Shown: positions 1 through 13,600 of the stretch, piece by piece
Position numbering within the stretch: position 1 is the stretch's first letter
How the letters are laid out: each line of letters starts with the position of its first letter
NCBI GenBank assembly: GCA_949752735.1
Contig: OX457043.1
Coordinates: forward strand, 44,433,763-44,497,762
Direction: 5' to 3'
Length of the DNA stretch: 64,000 bases
DNA from: Lumbricus terrestris
Lineage: Eukaryota; Annelida; Clitellata; Crassiclitellata; Lumbricidae
Translations under genes and position numbers: made by a program
The notes under the pieces: model-generated
What the model saw: only the letters and a program-made list of their open reading frames with translations
Told to the model about the DNA's origin: nothing
Database searches by the model: none

Positions 1-119
1 TGTGTGTGTGTATATATATAATTATATATCTATATATAATTTGTGTGTGTGTTTATATATGATAGATGTGTGTAGGCATATATATATATATATATATACA
101 TGTCTACACGCCTTGGTGC

Positions 120-378
120 TCTTATTACTAGCCAGATATTTATCAGTGGACTCGGAAAGTCCATGGAAGACCAGATTGTTGAGTCTAGGTTGGTTCTCCA
201 CTTCGTCAAGTTTCAGGCGCAGCAGAGTGTTTTCTTGCTCCAAGGACGATTGTTTGGGCGAGTGGGTTGCGTGAAGTTTTCTGCAGATATCTTTAGTGGT
301 TTGTTCGATTGAGTTTTCTAATTTTTCAGAGAAGGATGCCATGTACTTGTCGAATTTTGATTCAACAGCCGTGTCCAT
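120..378 (-). pseudogene. Non-LTR retrotransposon ORF1-like fragment
   Basis: On the minus strand a frame starting with ATG at 378 encodes a charged, helical coiled-coil-like segment (heptads around SFSEKLENSIEQTTKDI and LLRLKLDEVENQPR) followed by NNLVFHGLSES. A coiled coil followed by an 'RNN-I/V-FHG' motif is typical of ORF1-type proteins of L1-like non-LTR retrotransposons, at the start of the RRM-like domain. The frame runs out into an AT-rich dinucleotide repeat near 110, so only about 85 residues remain. No reverse transcriptase follows. It lies antisense in what should be an upstream intron of liprin-alpha. Family assignment rests on this motif only. Confidence 0.5.
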
Positions 379-462
379 GTATATTAAATGATTTTATTAA
401 GGGTGGCCATTAATTTTATTGCGATTGCTTCAACAATTCGCTCGTCTTGAAATACTTTGGGA

Positions 463-552
463 GTCCTCGACTCTAATTCGGTCCTCGACTCTAATTCGGT
501 CCTCGACTCTAATTCGGTCCTCGACTTTAATTTGGTCCTTGACTCTAATTGG
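463..552. repeat. 18-bp minisatellite, five copies
   Basis: Five head-to-tail copies of GTCCTCGACTCTAATTCG; the fourth and fifth carry a few substitutions. It runs directly into an AT dinucleotide tract. Confidence 0.95.
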
Positions 553-553
553 G

Positions 554-555
<2 letters not shown>

Positions 556-600
<45 letters not shown>
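556..600. repeat. (TA)n microsatellite
   Basis: Pure TA dinucleotide run of about 22 units directly after the 18-bp minisatellite. Similar AT-rich tracts occur at 1-110 and 615-655. Confidence 0.95.
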
Positions 601-601
<1 letters not shown>

Positions 602-1022
602 TTGATAGCATATATATATATTAGATATATATTATTTGTATGTATATATTATGAGATTTGTAGAATTGCTACTTAAACACATTGAAGGTGCTTCAGTTGT
701 ATGTTATGGTCTTATCTGATGACCTTTATGGCACTGTCAAGCGTGAAGCACCATTAATGGTCACTTCAAGTGATACTGTAGTCAGTGTTACAAATCTATT
801 AGCGGTTGAAAATGTAAAAGGTCATGGAAACTAAGAGCCAGGTGGTAGAGGGTAAGCAAAGTTGTCTCCTCTGCCTCTTCAATGGCTGAGAGGGGTTTAC
901 GGTAATGGTTAACACCCTGGCATGGTGAAAGCAAAGATGCAAGATTGCTTCCCGCTACCCTCTCAAGGTCCACTGAACCTTCCTTCCAGTCAGCAGATGG
1001 TATTGGCAAAATGAGCAGTAGG

Positions 1023-1283
1023 CAAGGCCGTTGCCAGGATTTGAGTTCGGGGGTGTTTCTTCAGTTTCCCGAAAAAAAATGGTGACCTTTTTTGTCATCT
1101 GACCGAAATCTTTCATAGAAATGTCACCAATTCATTCTATTTTTCATTTCAGAGGGTGTTTTCATGGTTTTATTTAATGGTTTTTATTTACATCATGTGC
1201 TAGTAAATACCTTCTATTATTTTTTACTTTGTCCATTTTAGGGGGTGGTCAAAAACCCAGAGCACCCTCTAGCTACGGCCTAG
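1023..1283. mobile_element. hAT-type MITE
   Basis: Imperfect terminal inverted repeats: the left end begins CAAGGCCGT and the reverse complement of the right end begins CTAGGCCGT. Flanks are 8-bp near-duplicates, GCAGTAGG (1015-1022) and GCAGTTGG (1284-1291). A 261-bp element with no ORF, C-A-G-like termini and 8-bp duplications fits a non-autonomous hAT element. The stretches 601-1014 and 1292-1682 show no coding or repeat structure I can name. Confidence 0.7.
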
Positions 1284-1682
1284 GCAGTTGGATGTGATGG
1301 ATACCCTGTTGGCTGCCAACAGTTAAATTCGACTCCTGTAGTAACTTGTGAAAATGAATTTTAATCATTCCGTGTTGCGTCAATTTGAAATTAAGTGCAA
1401 AATTATTCTTTTTGTTTTATCAGTTTTTGTTCTTTGTCGGGTATTTTCGTATCGTTGCATCTTAAGCAGTTGAAGGTGTTTTCGTGTTGTAATTGTTTCC
1501 GGTGATCTATTTTGAACTGTGTGTGTTTAATCGTAAGCAGCATCTCTGAGTGGTTTCCTGACATGTATACATATCGTTTTATGTGGTTATAAGAGACTTT
1601 TCTCCTTATCGCCAGCTTATCTTAAGCGGTTTTATGGGACGTCTTTGTCTTCCTTATCACGCTTTATCATCGTTGCTTGTAG

Positions 1683-4600
1683 CTTGCTCACGTGAAGGAC
1701 GGCGATGGCACAAAGCAGACGGCTGTGGATAAAGCCGCCGGTTCCAAGCCCGGTTCCACGGACTCGGCCGTTCCACAGGGAACCGACTCGAGAGACCAAC
1801 AGCCGCGCAACCAGAAGGTCGGTCGTCGTAGCCACTGAGTTTCGGAGTTGGGATGAACAGCTGTGTGTCGGTCGCACTATTTGTTATTGTTTTTTTCTGA
1901 GATGATTTACATCCTGGGAGGTTCGGCTTTCTTTGGTTGGTTAGAAAAATTTGGAATTTGTTTTTGTTTGGGAAAACCGGTCTCAGACTTTAATTTTTTG
2001 TTGCTGTGCAGCGATGTTTCCCTTGTCTGACAAAAAGAGAATCGCTCAAGCTACAACCAAAGGTAGCCAGTTTTATGGAATTTTTTAGCCTTGGCATGAG
2101 TCAATATATGGCTCGTCCTCTCCTTTAGCAGACCCAATCTACTAGCGATCTGTGATATGGTCCAATTTGCGTTGATGGTTTTTGAAGACCATTCTATGAG
2201 TGGTCTGTTAAATGGTCCATTTTGAGTTTATCGTTTTTGCGGACCATTCTATCACTGGTCTGTAAAATGGTCCATTTTGAGTTTATCGTTTTTGCTGACC
2301 ATTCTGTCACTGGTCTGTAAAATGGTCCATTTTGAGTTTATCGTTTTTGCGGACCATTCTATTCAGTTGTTGAGACCACTTTATGGAGACCACTTTATGC
2401 TTCATTGGAGACCGGTCTGCCAGACTGTCTGCCGTAAATCTAAGGTCACATTGGCACAAGTCATATGAAATGGATGCATCTGAGCATTTATACATTGCTT
2501 TTTGGAACGTCACAAATGTACTGAGGCTGCTGTAATATATACAGTGGGGATTTGTTTGTAATCACTGCCAGTTCACGTGCCTGTCTTCCTATTGTGAAGT
2601 GATGTTATGTCTCCTAAAGTATTAACTCAGCATACTGTAGTAGTTGATGAGAACTGCATATTTCAGTGTTATTATAATTTATATAGCCATCCCAGAACAA
2701 TGCTATCCCTAATTTGTTTTCGACATCTTGAGGGATTACATGTACCTTAGATAAAAAATTATGATTTATAATAATAATGATATTAATAATATTTATAATA
2801 ATAATGAGGTTTCATATGCACCTCGAATAAAAAAAATTATAATTTGCAGTCCCGAGGGATCATACATATACCTCGAAAAAGAAAATAATAATATGTTACT
2901 TGGGTTCTAACGAGACCAGCCACCTTTCACAACGCTTTTCAGTCTGCATCCAGTGATTTAACAATGTTGCCTGCAGGGCACCTTATTTGAAGAGCGGCCA
3001 GAATTTTTTTGAAAATAGGCTGTTCCGGGCGCACAGTTTTTTTGCATCTTTTAGTTGCCTGAGGGAGTAGAACTACTCGGAAACTTTCAGTTATGATAAT
3101 ATTGTTATGATGATGATAATGATAATAATAATAATTATTAATAATAATAATAATTTACCGGGGACAAGAACAATGCACTTTATGCTTGAATATTTTTTGT
3201 TTTTAGTCTGGTTTTAAGCTCGATTGGTCTTTTAATAAATGATTGTGTTATAATAATAATAGTAATAATAATAATATATAAAAAATGTTAAAAAAGATAA
3301 TGATACCTTACAACCTTTCACCTTGGTTACAACCTTTCGCCTTGTGCTTCTGATTGCAGACGGCTCTGCCAAACGGTCCGGTGGATCATCCGTCGGAGAT
3401 GCATCGGATCATCGAACTCCAGGAGACGATCGCTCGCCAGAACTCGGAGCTGTCGTCGTCGAGCATCAAGATACTCGAGCTGAGCGCCAAGATCCACGAG
3501 CTCGAAGAGTCGCTCGGCTCGTCACAGAAGGAGATGCAACGAGTGCAGGAGCAGAACAGCAAGCTGCAACGAGACATTCGCGAAGTAAGTTGTTGTCGAG
3601 TGTGGTCTGCGCCGCATCAGTAACTGATGTGCTCAGACATGTTGTTATGTAGTTTTTGAACTACTCAGTCTATTTTGGGTTTTTAATCCTATTAGTTGAC
3701 CTGTGTTCTGTTACGAATGGGCTACTCCTAGTTCCGTGAGCTCGCTTGGTTACCAGACAATGCCGAGCTTTTTCGGTTGTAGGGCTGGGATGAGAATGAG
3801 CCATGGGAATGACCTCCCTTCAAAGCTGCTTTTGTTAAATCGTAAATCTCTCAAGTCGTTTTTATTTTGCCGTGGCTTGGCTGGGAGTGCACTTGAGTAG
3901 ATTTCTTGAAGGGGTGCTATATAAATGCATAGAACGAATGAATCAATTGTGGGGCTGATATCAAAACTTAGGAGTTAGTTTTGCTGAAATACTCTATCTC
4001 TCTGTTTGATTTAGCAATAATTATTGTGGTCTTATATCTAAAGATTAATCGAGGCCTATCAACGTAAGCAGACTTTGTATACTGGAAATCTGAGCCCAAA
4101 TCTGTTTAGGTTTTTGTTGGGACTCCGTTTGTAATGAATTATCGCTTGTTTGGTGTTTATAAAATTGATATGAGTTAAAGTATAATAAACATTTTTCTGG
4201 CTTTCATTAATCATGAAGGACCACACGGATCTTGTGGAGATTCCTCATATAGTGAAGGAAGAAGTTTATAGCAGTCACAACACGTGAATATTTATTACAA
4301 TCGTTTATTATATAGCCCATGGCAGGGCTTTAGCACCACTGAACAATTACCTTTACCTGTACCGGTAATTAAATAATAAAATTATATAGCACCACTTTGA
4401 GTAAAGGGCAATAAATTGTAATGTAACCTCGCAAAGGTGTCATTGTCATTGCTGACTGGATGATGCCTAAAGTTGTGTTTGCAAAAGGAGCTATGTAAAT
4501 AGCCGGAGTTTGTGTAATGTCTGGCAGAGTTTGACATACGGTACATTACACACGTGTTTACTTTGTTTTAAATGCTTGATTGAAATACAAGCTTGCACTG

Positions 4601-7600
4601 CTGGTTTTCATATTATTGTTATTATTATTATTATTTATTTATTTATTTCTCGAATTTGCTATAGCGACCCCCTTCAAGTTCCCTATTCAGAAGCACTCCT
4701 GACTACAGTGCGGACACTGCATCAGAGTTTCATGCCGAAGCGCCCGAGCAAATCCGATTGAAGGACTTGCTCAAAGTCCCTGTGCTGTGGCGGCTTGAGG
4801 TGGATTCAAACCGAACCCTCCAGCTCCAAGGCACCGAACCCACCACTACGCCGTATAAATTCTTGTTGTTGTTATTTATTACGATACAAGTGCTTTAGAC
4901 AATAGACTACTGTATATTGCTTACATTGGCTATATTTAGAGATTGAATTACGGTACAAGTGATTGTTTTGTTGTTGTTGTTGACAGTCCGTTGCACAGAA
5001 GGAGGATCAAGAGGCGCGCATTGCAACACTGGAGAAGCGCTATCTCAGCATACAACGCGAATCTACCTCCCTGCACGACTTGAATGATAAGCTTGAGTCC
5101 GAACTGGTTACGAAAGATTCCCAGCTCAAACTTGTACGTTATGTCGTTGCAAACACCATCTGTAGCAGCCATCACTCACTCTTTCGTCCTCTTCTCTGAT
5201 ATGTAATTAGTTATTTCCATAGTGCCGCTCACAGCCATGGGCATTCAGTGGCTCTTCCAGTTTGTTTGTTTGTATGTGCACCTGTTATAGCGCCCCTTCA
5301 AGCACTTTACTCAGAAGCGCTCCCAACTAAACGCAGACACTGCATCGGAGTTTCATGCCGAAGCGCTGAGCAATTGTGAGTGAAGGACTTGCCCAAGATC
5401 CTTACGTGGCGACTTGAGGTGGATTCGAACCTCAAACCTTACGGCTTCAAGACAACGACTACACCACCGCGCCCCGCTGTGTGAGAACTTGTATAAAATG
5501 AGGTGTCTTAGGAAGAGAGAGATAGAGAGATATTGGTAGCCAGAATGAAGAGTCACATGCAGAGCGGAGGGAAGGTAATTCCATAGGGATGGCCCAATGA
5601 TTGTAAATGTACAGGATCGAGTTTGAGTAGTGGTCTTATCTCGTGGGACAAACAGGTCAGATCTGGTCCAGAACGGAGAGATCGATGAGAAGATGTAGGA
5701 AGTTGAGAACGAATGAGATCCCTAGAGCTTTCAGCCTTTTCCTTCATCCACCTTGCTTTCCAAACAGACTGGGTCTTCTACTTTCTTCTACTAGAACAGC
5801 TATGACTCAGTCTCGGTCCTGTAATTCAATTGGCCCCTCATGCATTTCTTCCATTGTGTTTACACGTTTTCATTTCAGGGCTGTTTTTAAGTGAATCCTA
5901 GAACTGCACAACTTCTTTCCTTTCCGATCCTCCATGGTAAATTACTTCCAATCGGGGGACATTGGCCTTTTTGCTAGTTTTCACTGTAAATAAGTGCTTC
6001 TACAACTGCCCAAATGCATTTAGAACTGCACATTTTGTGTTCAACTGCATGTTAAAAAAAGCCCTGTTTCATTTTGCATTGTTCTTACTCAACTGCTGCC
6101 GTTGATTGTTTTCGTTGTGTATTATCAATTGTCGGTTGTGTATGTTTTGCAGAGCGAGGATAAAGTGAAGCAGCTGCAGGAGAAGCTGGAGGCAAGTGAA
6201 CTGAAGCTTCAGCAGATCCTGAACAAGGCCGAGACGCTACCAACCGTTGAGGCTGAGCTGAAACAACGCCTGGAGGCACTCGCTAAGGTTCGTCACCCAT
6301 TCGCTACACGTCGGAATGTAGTTAGTGCTACAACTGTGCTTGTGCTGACTGATGTTGTGGCTTTGTGTCTTGTCAGATCATGTTCGGATGGTCATAACCA
6401 TTAGGTGTTGCATTTAGCTGCTTTTAATCAATCAATCAGTCTATCGTAATTTATATAGCGCCCCTTCAAGGTACCTACTCAGAGGCGCTCCCGGCCGAGA
6501 TCAAGCGAAAAAACAGTCTTCACATGTTGTGAAATTGAGAACAGCTTGGGAGGTGTCGCATAGTCAAGTGAAGTAAGCTTTGTAAGGCACCCTTGTGACA
6601 GGACGGCTGTTTTACGGCGCTACATAACTTTTCGTAATTTTTATCATTGTTGTTGCATTGCGTATGGCTGAGGCAGTTGATATCTAATAACGTAATCATA
6701 TTCGTAGACTTTTTAAATAGTGCCATTTCTGACCTGACAATGCCAAACCACTATTTGAAAAGAATAATTTTCAAGCGATTGCAGAAAGGAGTCAAAGAAA
6801 GACCAATTTATTCATTACAAAGATTTGCTAGGAGATGAACCGATCACAGTGAAGCTTAAATGGAGCACTGTGGAAGAAGTCTGGGCCATTGTTCGTCTGG
6901 CTTGTCAGAACATAGGAATCTACGACCTCATATTGGTACTGACACACAAATCTCCCTGTGAATACACTGGGGCAGAATCTGCAAGACAACTTCACTTAGG
7001 TCGTTAGGATCTTAAACATGTTACATAATGCAATATTGCACAGGCATGACATGACCAAAGCAGTTCCTTCTGTATAAAGCTATGTATCAAATCAAATCAA
7101 ATAGCGAAATCAAATCATTTATTTAGCAACCAATCAAAAGGAATATATATATTATATATATACATATGAATATGTATATATATATATAAATATGTGATAT
7201 TGAATCAGAGCTGATGTAAAGGTTATATACTTTTGGTTGCACAGGTATATTTGATTTTTGATGTTTGTTTTTCTGATGCAGACAGAGGAACAGCAGGGTT
7301 CTGCCGAGGAGCGCATCAAGGAGTTGTCGAGTCAGATTCAAGAGAAAGATTCTGAAATTCGCCGTGTAAGATCTGCGATCTGCTCGGAATTTCCACATTT
7401 AAAAAAATGTATTTATAAATATCTGCAAAAACAACGTTTATAGTTTGAAAATCTCCCATGAATTCAGAAATGAGACATTGAGCATCATGCATATCCTGAT
7501 ATCCTGCCTGGTTCGTTCCTAATTGAGTTCAAGCTCTGTCTGCATGTATTTGATTCATTTCATGGGGCTGCATGCAAGTACTGTGCACAAGTACTGTGCA

Positions 7601-10600
7601 GTCTCTGGATAAGAGACTTGTATCATTTATTAACTGAGTCATTGAGGGTTTAATTTGTGATAATTGATTCATTCATTGATTCATTCGTTCGTTGTTTTCG
7701 TAGGCGAGACAACGAGACAAGATGAACGAAGACCACAACGCCCGTCTGTCTGCGACCGTTGACAAGCTGTTGACGGAGTCGAACGAGCGTCTGCAGCTTC
7801 ATCTGAAGGAGAGGATGCAAGCGCTCGAGGATAAGAACCAACTGTCACATGAACTCGAGATGGTCCAACAGGCTCTCAACGAAATGCATTCGGAGAAGGT
7901 TAGAAGTTTAAAATGATTTACAATCAGAGGCGTAGCGACCGCCCTCCGCACCCTTCGACCGGAGGGGGCCCCCGCAAGAAAGGGGCCTCCTGAAAGTGGC
8001 AAAAATGTAAGGTGTAGCTATAGGCAAGTGACATTTATTTACGCTGTTGCACAATCCATGTGGAAAGCACTGTCAGAAAGACTTTAGCAGCAGTAAGTAC
8101 GGAATACATGTACACTGTAGCCCTATGTAGGCCATTCATAATATGAACCCCATTTTTAATTTTATTATATAAATATAAATACTGCATTCCAATTTCTGCA
8201 TTGTTAGGGCCATAACACCCAAATTTTGAATGCTGAAAATGCAATGGAGTTTTCATGTAATGCAATACTGGATCAAGGCACTTTGATGCCAATTCTAGAA
8301 GAGTTCCTAGAGTATAATAATATCAGATTTAGAGCTTCCTAATAATTATGAAATGAAATTACTTACAATAAGTGCGTTACAGAATTACATATGTATTACC
8401 AGTTTCTGCATTGCAAGGGGCCCCGCCACCCCAGACATATGTTCGGAGGGGGCCATGCTCATTGTTGCTACGGCCCTGTCTACAATTTTCGCACAGAAAA
8501 TCAGACTTCTTTGTCAATGCAAGGGCTTCGTGGTTAAATTGCATTTAAAATAATTTCCCATCGCAGTTGTTTGGCCGCTGCGTTCTTGCTCTTGCCGCAT
8601 CTTTGGCTCATAAATTACGCACAAAAATCAGACACTGTATTCTATTTACGGAATTATAAAGCGCCGCTCACAGTGAAGTCTAATCAGAGGCGCTCCCAGT
8701 GTAAAGAGAAAGTAAATTCTTAAGACAGTGAGCAGAAGCAGTAGTGCGGCCAGATAAAATCTATAGAGCTGAGAATACGAGTTGTAGTAGGAAAGCCATT
8801 CCACAGCAGAGGGTCAACAGAGGCAAAGGCACCCTTAAAAACCCTTGAAAAGTGCACCACCTGTAGATGCCCTAAAAAGGCAAAAATTACAACGGTGAAG
8901 ATATTTTGGAAGCAAAGTTTAGTCCCTTGTTTCTTTAGTGCAGTTGAGATATGAGATTTTAAACTTTGATATTTTCTTTTCTTTTAATCCAGCATTCAGT
9001 TCAAGAAGAACTGATGCAAATGCGTAGAGAGATGATTCGACTGAAGGAATCCTGTCTAAGGTCAGTTTCAATGCTGATTTAAAAGGAAAATAATAATGAA
9101 TATTGTATTGTATTAAAACATTTATAGAGCACCTATACTAGGGTGAACCGTTCAGAGGCGCTCCCAGTGCGCAAGGCCACGGGAGAAGAAATAGGTTTTG
9201 AGGAAAGAAAATGAGGAAGAGGGATTACTAGTTATAAGTTGAGACCAATTAGATGGAGAAACAGGCCGGTGAATTTCATTGGCTAGATATTTTGGGGCAA
9301 TACCCCGTTGTGCTTTCATTTATTGAGTATTCATGTATTAGTTCACAGCCTTCCACTTCTCTAGGGCAGCATGTGGCCGTGAGAGGAATTACTGGCGGCC
9401 GTGGACGCAAATCTAACTATAACATACTGGCGGCCGTTTGTAGCTAAATTCATAGATATTTTTGTTCCATTGATTTGAAACTAAGGTTATGTGAAGCAAT
9501 CAGTTGCATTTGTGTTTTTTAGTGTAGCTTATATACTCTCACTTGAAGCACGCGTGTTCACGCACACATAAACACACGCGTGCATACACCCATTGTCTGT
9601 CACAAATGCATGCAACTTTTAGGTATTAGCTGCGTATGTAACTAAATATCAGGGTTGATGTCAGGAAATATTAGGGTTAACTAATGTCAGAATAAGGGTT
9701 ATTGCCAGGAAATAATATGGTTAACTAATGTCTGGAATTAACAGTGTTAGCTAACTAATGTCTAAACGATGTTCTGTTATTCCAGGCCGGAAAGATGTGG
9801 AATGTTCACGGGTTCCATGGGTCAGTCGGGAGTTAACGAAGACATGGAGATTCTACGGCGGCAGCAGAGAGGGCGTGAACTCGCTCTTCTCGATGAACCG
9901 TCTAAGGTCGTTATTTATCTATTGACCTATTTATATTTTTGTCAGTGTATTGCAGATGATTTCCTGGATTATGTACAATAGCGCTGGACAGGGCTGTATA
10001 CATAAATTTTTGAAAGGGGGCCAACATTTTAAAACTTTGGTTGGGAAATTTTTTTTTGATCTTTGGCTGAAAAATCTGGCGATCTTTTTCTTCATATGGT
10101 AAAAATGTCTTGAAAATGCATTGAATTTCTCTGGCGAAATAGCTGACGACCTTTTTTTCCAGTCATTTGGTCAAAATGTCTTGAAAATATACTGGATTTC
10201 TCTGACGAAATAGCTGACGACCTTTTTTCAGTCATCTGGTCAAAATTTCTTGAAAATATAACCGAATTTCCCTGATGAATTGGCTTTTTTTAGTCATTTA
10301 ATCGACGAAATCTCCTCAATATGATGTACCATTTCCCAAGCCAATGCTGAATAATTAGTTTTTAGTTGTATCGTACTTTTCCCGCTCCATTGGTTGAAAC
10401 CTGATGGGGGCGGGCTCACGTCCTTTGCACCATTCTGATGGGGATGTCATGGCCGGATTGGTCCTCCCTGGATCCACCCCGGCGCTGGATTACATTGCAG
10501 TGAAATATGCTATATTTATTTATACACAGGTATAAAAAAATTGGAAGAAATGTCCTTTTAGTTAATTAATTTTTTACTCTCTTTGCAGTTTAATTTTCTT

Positions 10601-13600
10601 TGTGATGCAGTGTGTGGCATTTCAATAGCTCTCTGTTGCCATATGATTTTTTCTCTGCCCCAAGGTACGCAGGTTTCATCAAGGTCTTCAATGTTGTCTG
10701 GTATAAAATTAAAGGTCCTGGAAAGCCCTATTCATCTGTTTCAAATGATTGATTTATAAATCTTCATATATAATTATTATTACAGAGCCTGATATAAACA
10801 ATAATATTCGGGTTGATTCTGACCCCAAAACATTTTTAATCTACAATCTTCATACGATAATTATGATTACATTGTTTGTTACAATTAGTGTTTTCTCCTT
10901 TGTTGTCCGCCTTGGTTCTTTGTTTGTTTGTTGCTTTTCTTTTCTCAGAATAAACTGACTTTTGATTTGATTCATTCATAATTGTAATATTATCACTTAA
11001 TTATGTTGTGTCGTCCAGATAAACACTCTCAACGAGCAGGACTGGCATCGGTTGCAACAGGCGCACGTTCTTGCCAACGTTCAGAACGCGTTTGACGCGA
11101 GCGATGTGACTGTGGCAGCCGATGGCAACGAGGAAGCAGTGTTTGGCGCCGTCGATCTCCTGTCTCCCACCGGACAGACGAATGCTCAGACGCTCGCTCT
11201 CATGCTCCAGGAACAGCTCGATGCTATCAACAACGAGATCAGGTTCAATGAATGAATATCTCTTCAGCTGATGTGCAAAATATTTGTTGTTAAGATGTTG
11301 TATGCTTTTTATCTGTGTTTATTAGATATACATTGCCTTTAATTATATACATTGTGTTTATGCATCGTGGGGCGCGGTGGTGTAGTGGTGGCGTTGTTGC
11401 CTTGAAGTCGGAAAGTTTGAGGTTCGAACCCACCTCAAGTCGCCGTGTAGGGACCTTGGGCAAGTCCTTCACTCGCAATTGCTCAGTGCTTCGACGTGAA
11501 ACTCCGACTTGAGGTGGATTCAAACCTCGCACCTTCCGGCTTCAAGTCAACGATGCCACCACTACACCATCGCGCCCCACAAAAAATGTCCATATACTTA
11601 TTACTTACCCTATACAGTTCAGTGTTTAAGGAACTTCTGGGATATGTTTCAGACTGATCCAGGAGGAGAAGCAGACGACGGAGCAGAGAGCGGAGGCGCT
11701 CGAATGTCGCGTTGGCAATGAGGCGGCGCTCGACGCCGTCGTCACGAGATGGACGGCCGATCAGCCGTACGAGCGATCGTCACCACCGATCAGCGGACGA
11801 TCGACGCCGTCTCCTCGACCGTCGGCCGTCTCCAAAGACTATGTTCAAAAGTACCACATGCTGAACAACAACGTGAGGAGATCATACATGTCATGCTGAG
11901 AAAATTGTGTGGCATGTTAAGAAGAGTTGTACGAAAATTGTGTGTCATGTTGAGAAAATTGTTGTCGTGTTAAGAAAATGGTTTTTTTATGTTAAGAAAA
12001 TTGTTTTCATGTTGAGAAATTTGTTGTCATGTTAAGAAAATTGTTTGTTTATGTTCAGAAAATTGTTTGTCATGTTGAGAAAATTGTTGTCATGTTAAGA
12101 AAATTTTTTGTTATGTTTAAAGAAAATCATATGTCATGTTAAGAAAATTGTTGTCATGTTAAGAAAATTGTTTGTTTATGTTTAAAGAAAATCACATGTC
12201 ATGTTAAGAAAATTGTTGGTTGGCAACACCATTTTGTGCCACAAGCAGTAGGCTGTTTGAAAATTGCTGTCAAATTAAAGATCATCATAACTCTGGTCTT
12301 CAAATCCCACCTTGGTCTTGTCACAAAATATCTCTCAGACTTATATGTCGTAAGCCTCTCTCTGCAACGTATGTTTGCCCCTTGCGCTCTGCCATTGTTT
12401 TGACCTGTTAGTCACTCATGTTTGGTATGCCTTGGATAAGAGTCGGCCATTCAATGTGGAGGAACGTCTAAGCTCATGTCCGGACTCTTCTTCGCATCTT
12501 CCCGCTCTCTCAAGACTTTTTCCCCTCAGTACTTCTGGGCTGAACACAACTCTCAATAGTCGATGTTGCGTTCTATAAATGTTTAGATTTGATACAAGCC
12601 GCTCTCTATGAATTGTTAGATACGATATGATGTCAATATAGCGAAATGTGTACATTTACTTTTGCAAATCAGATTTCAGTTGTGCAAATCTAAGTGTTTA
12701 CAAGTTTTTTGCCAAGTTTTCAGTTGATGCCATTTGTGCATTTTTGTGACAGGGCGCTTTCAAAGAGATTAGACTGTACAATGTGTACACATTACATGTA
12801 TCTGTTTAGTTTTATGTACAATGTGTACACATTACATGTATCTGTTTAGTTTAATTTGATCTAAACTACTGGATGTTTTTTCTGTGGCTGGCAGTCTGGA
12901 AATCTGATGACTCAGCACGGCTACCCGTATTCCATGTCTAGTCCACATCTGGCACTTTCTGCGCACGACTCGGCCGTCAATTCTGCCAGTTCTCAGGTGG
13001 CCTTAGTCTTTTCGTTTCTCATTTATTTTTCTTACTCACTGTTACTGATGATTAAAGCATAAAATTGATTGTTAAAATTTATACATTTTGTAAAGTGTTA
13101 ATATAATTAATGCAATTGTGATGATAACTGTAACATAGCTGGGAAGACTAGAATTCTTTGAATTGAATGTAAGAATTGAGTTGGAGAAGTCCAGTCAGAG
13201 ACGCTCCCAGTCGGTGATACACTCTTGTGGGTCTTCAGGAGCCTGTAAAACACTGATGAGTCGACCATCGATGACAGGCAGGATGGACAGCTGGACCTAC
13301 AACTTATTATTCTGTTATTTGCAAAAGAATGATTAATAATAATAATAATAATCTCTTCTTTAATGAAGCGCCTGCAAGACGCACTGTGCTTTACATTTAC
13401 AAGTTATGCAGTAATTTTAATTAGCACCAAACTGAACAGACAGCCTTGCAATTACACGGTGCTAATAGCAGCCTACAAAGCATGTCCACTCAACGGGGGC
13501 TTGAACTCGCTACCACACGCACTCTACGCCAGCGTGTTATCCATTGCGCTACCGCCCCAGTTAACTAAAATGGATGAGTCGGGTCTTACACCGTAAAGGT

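Larger units (their letters stand above)
1683..9060 (+). other. Liprin-alpha N-terminal coiled-coil exons (1-7 in window)
   Basis: Exon 1683-1817 (45 codons, phase 0) encodes a polar, low-complexity linker beginning [12 protein letters not shown]. Exons 3360-3584, 4987-5133, 6153-6287, 7282-7365 and 7704-7898 are all phase 0 and encode an almost continuous heptad-repeat coiled coil including [53 protein letters not shown] and [19 protein letters not shown]. Exon 8993-9060 ends in phase 2 and closes the coil ([18 protein letters not shown]). In the family this half mediates homo-oligomerisation and RIM/ELKS binding. Confidence 0.93.

Noticed and set aside
1705..1905. 66-codon frame starting ATGGCACAAAGC
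   Set aside because: Overlaps the liprin-alpha exon 1683-1817 in another frame; the phase-0 reading fits the neighbouring exons.
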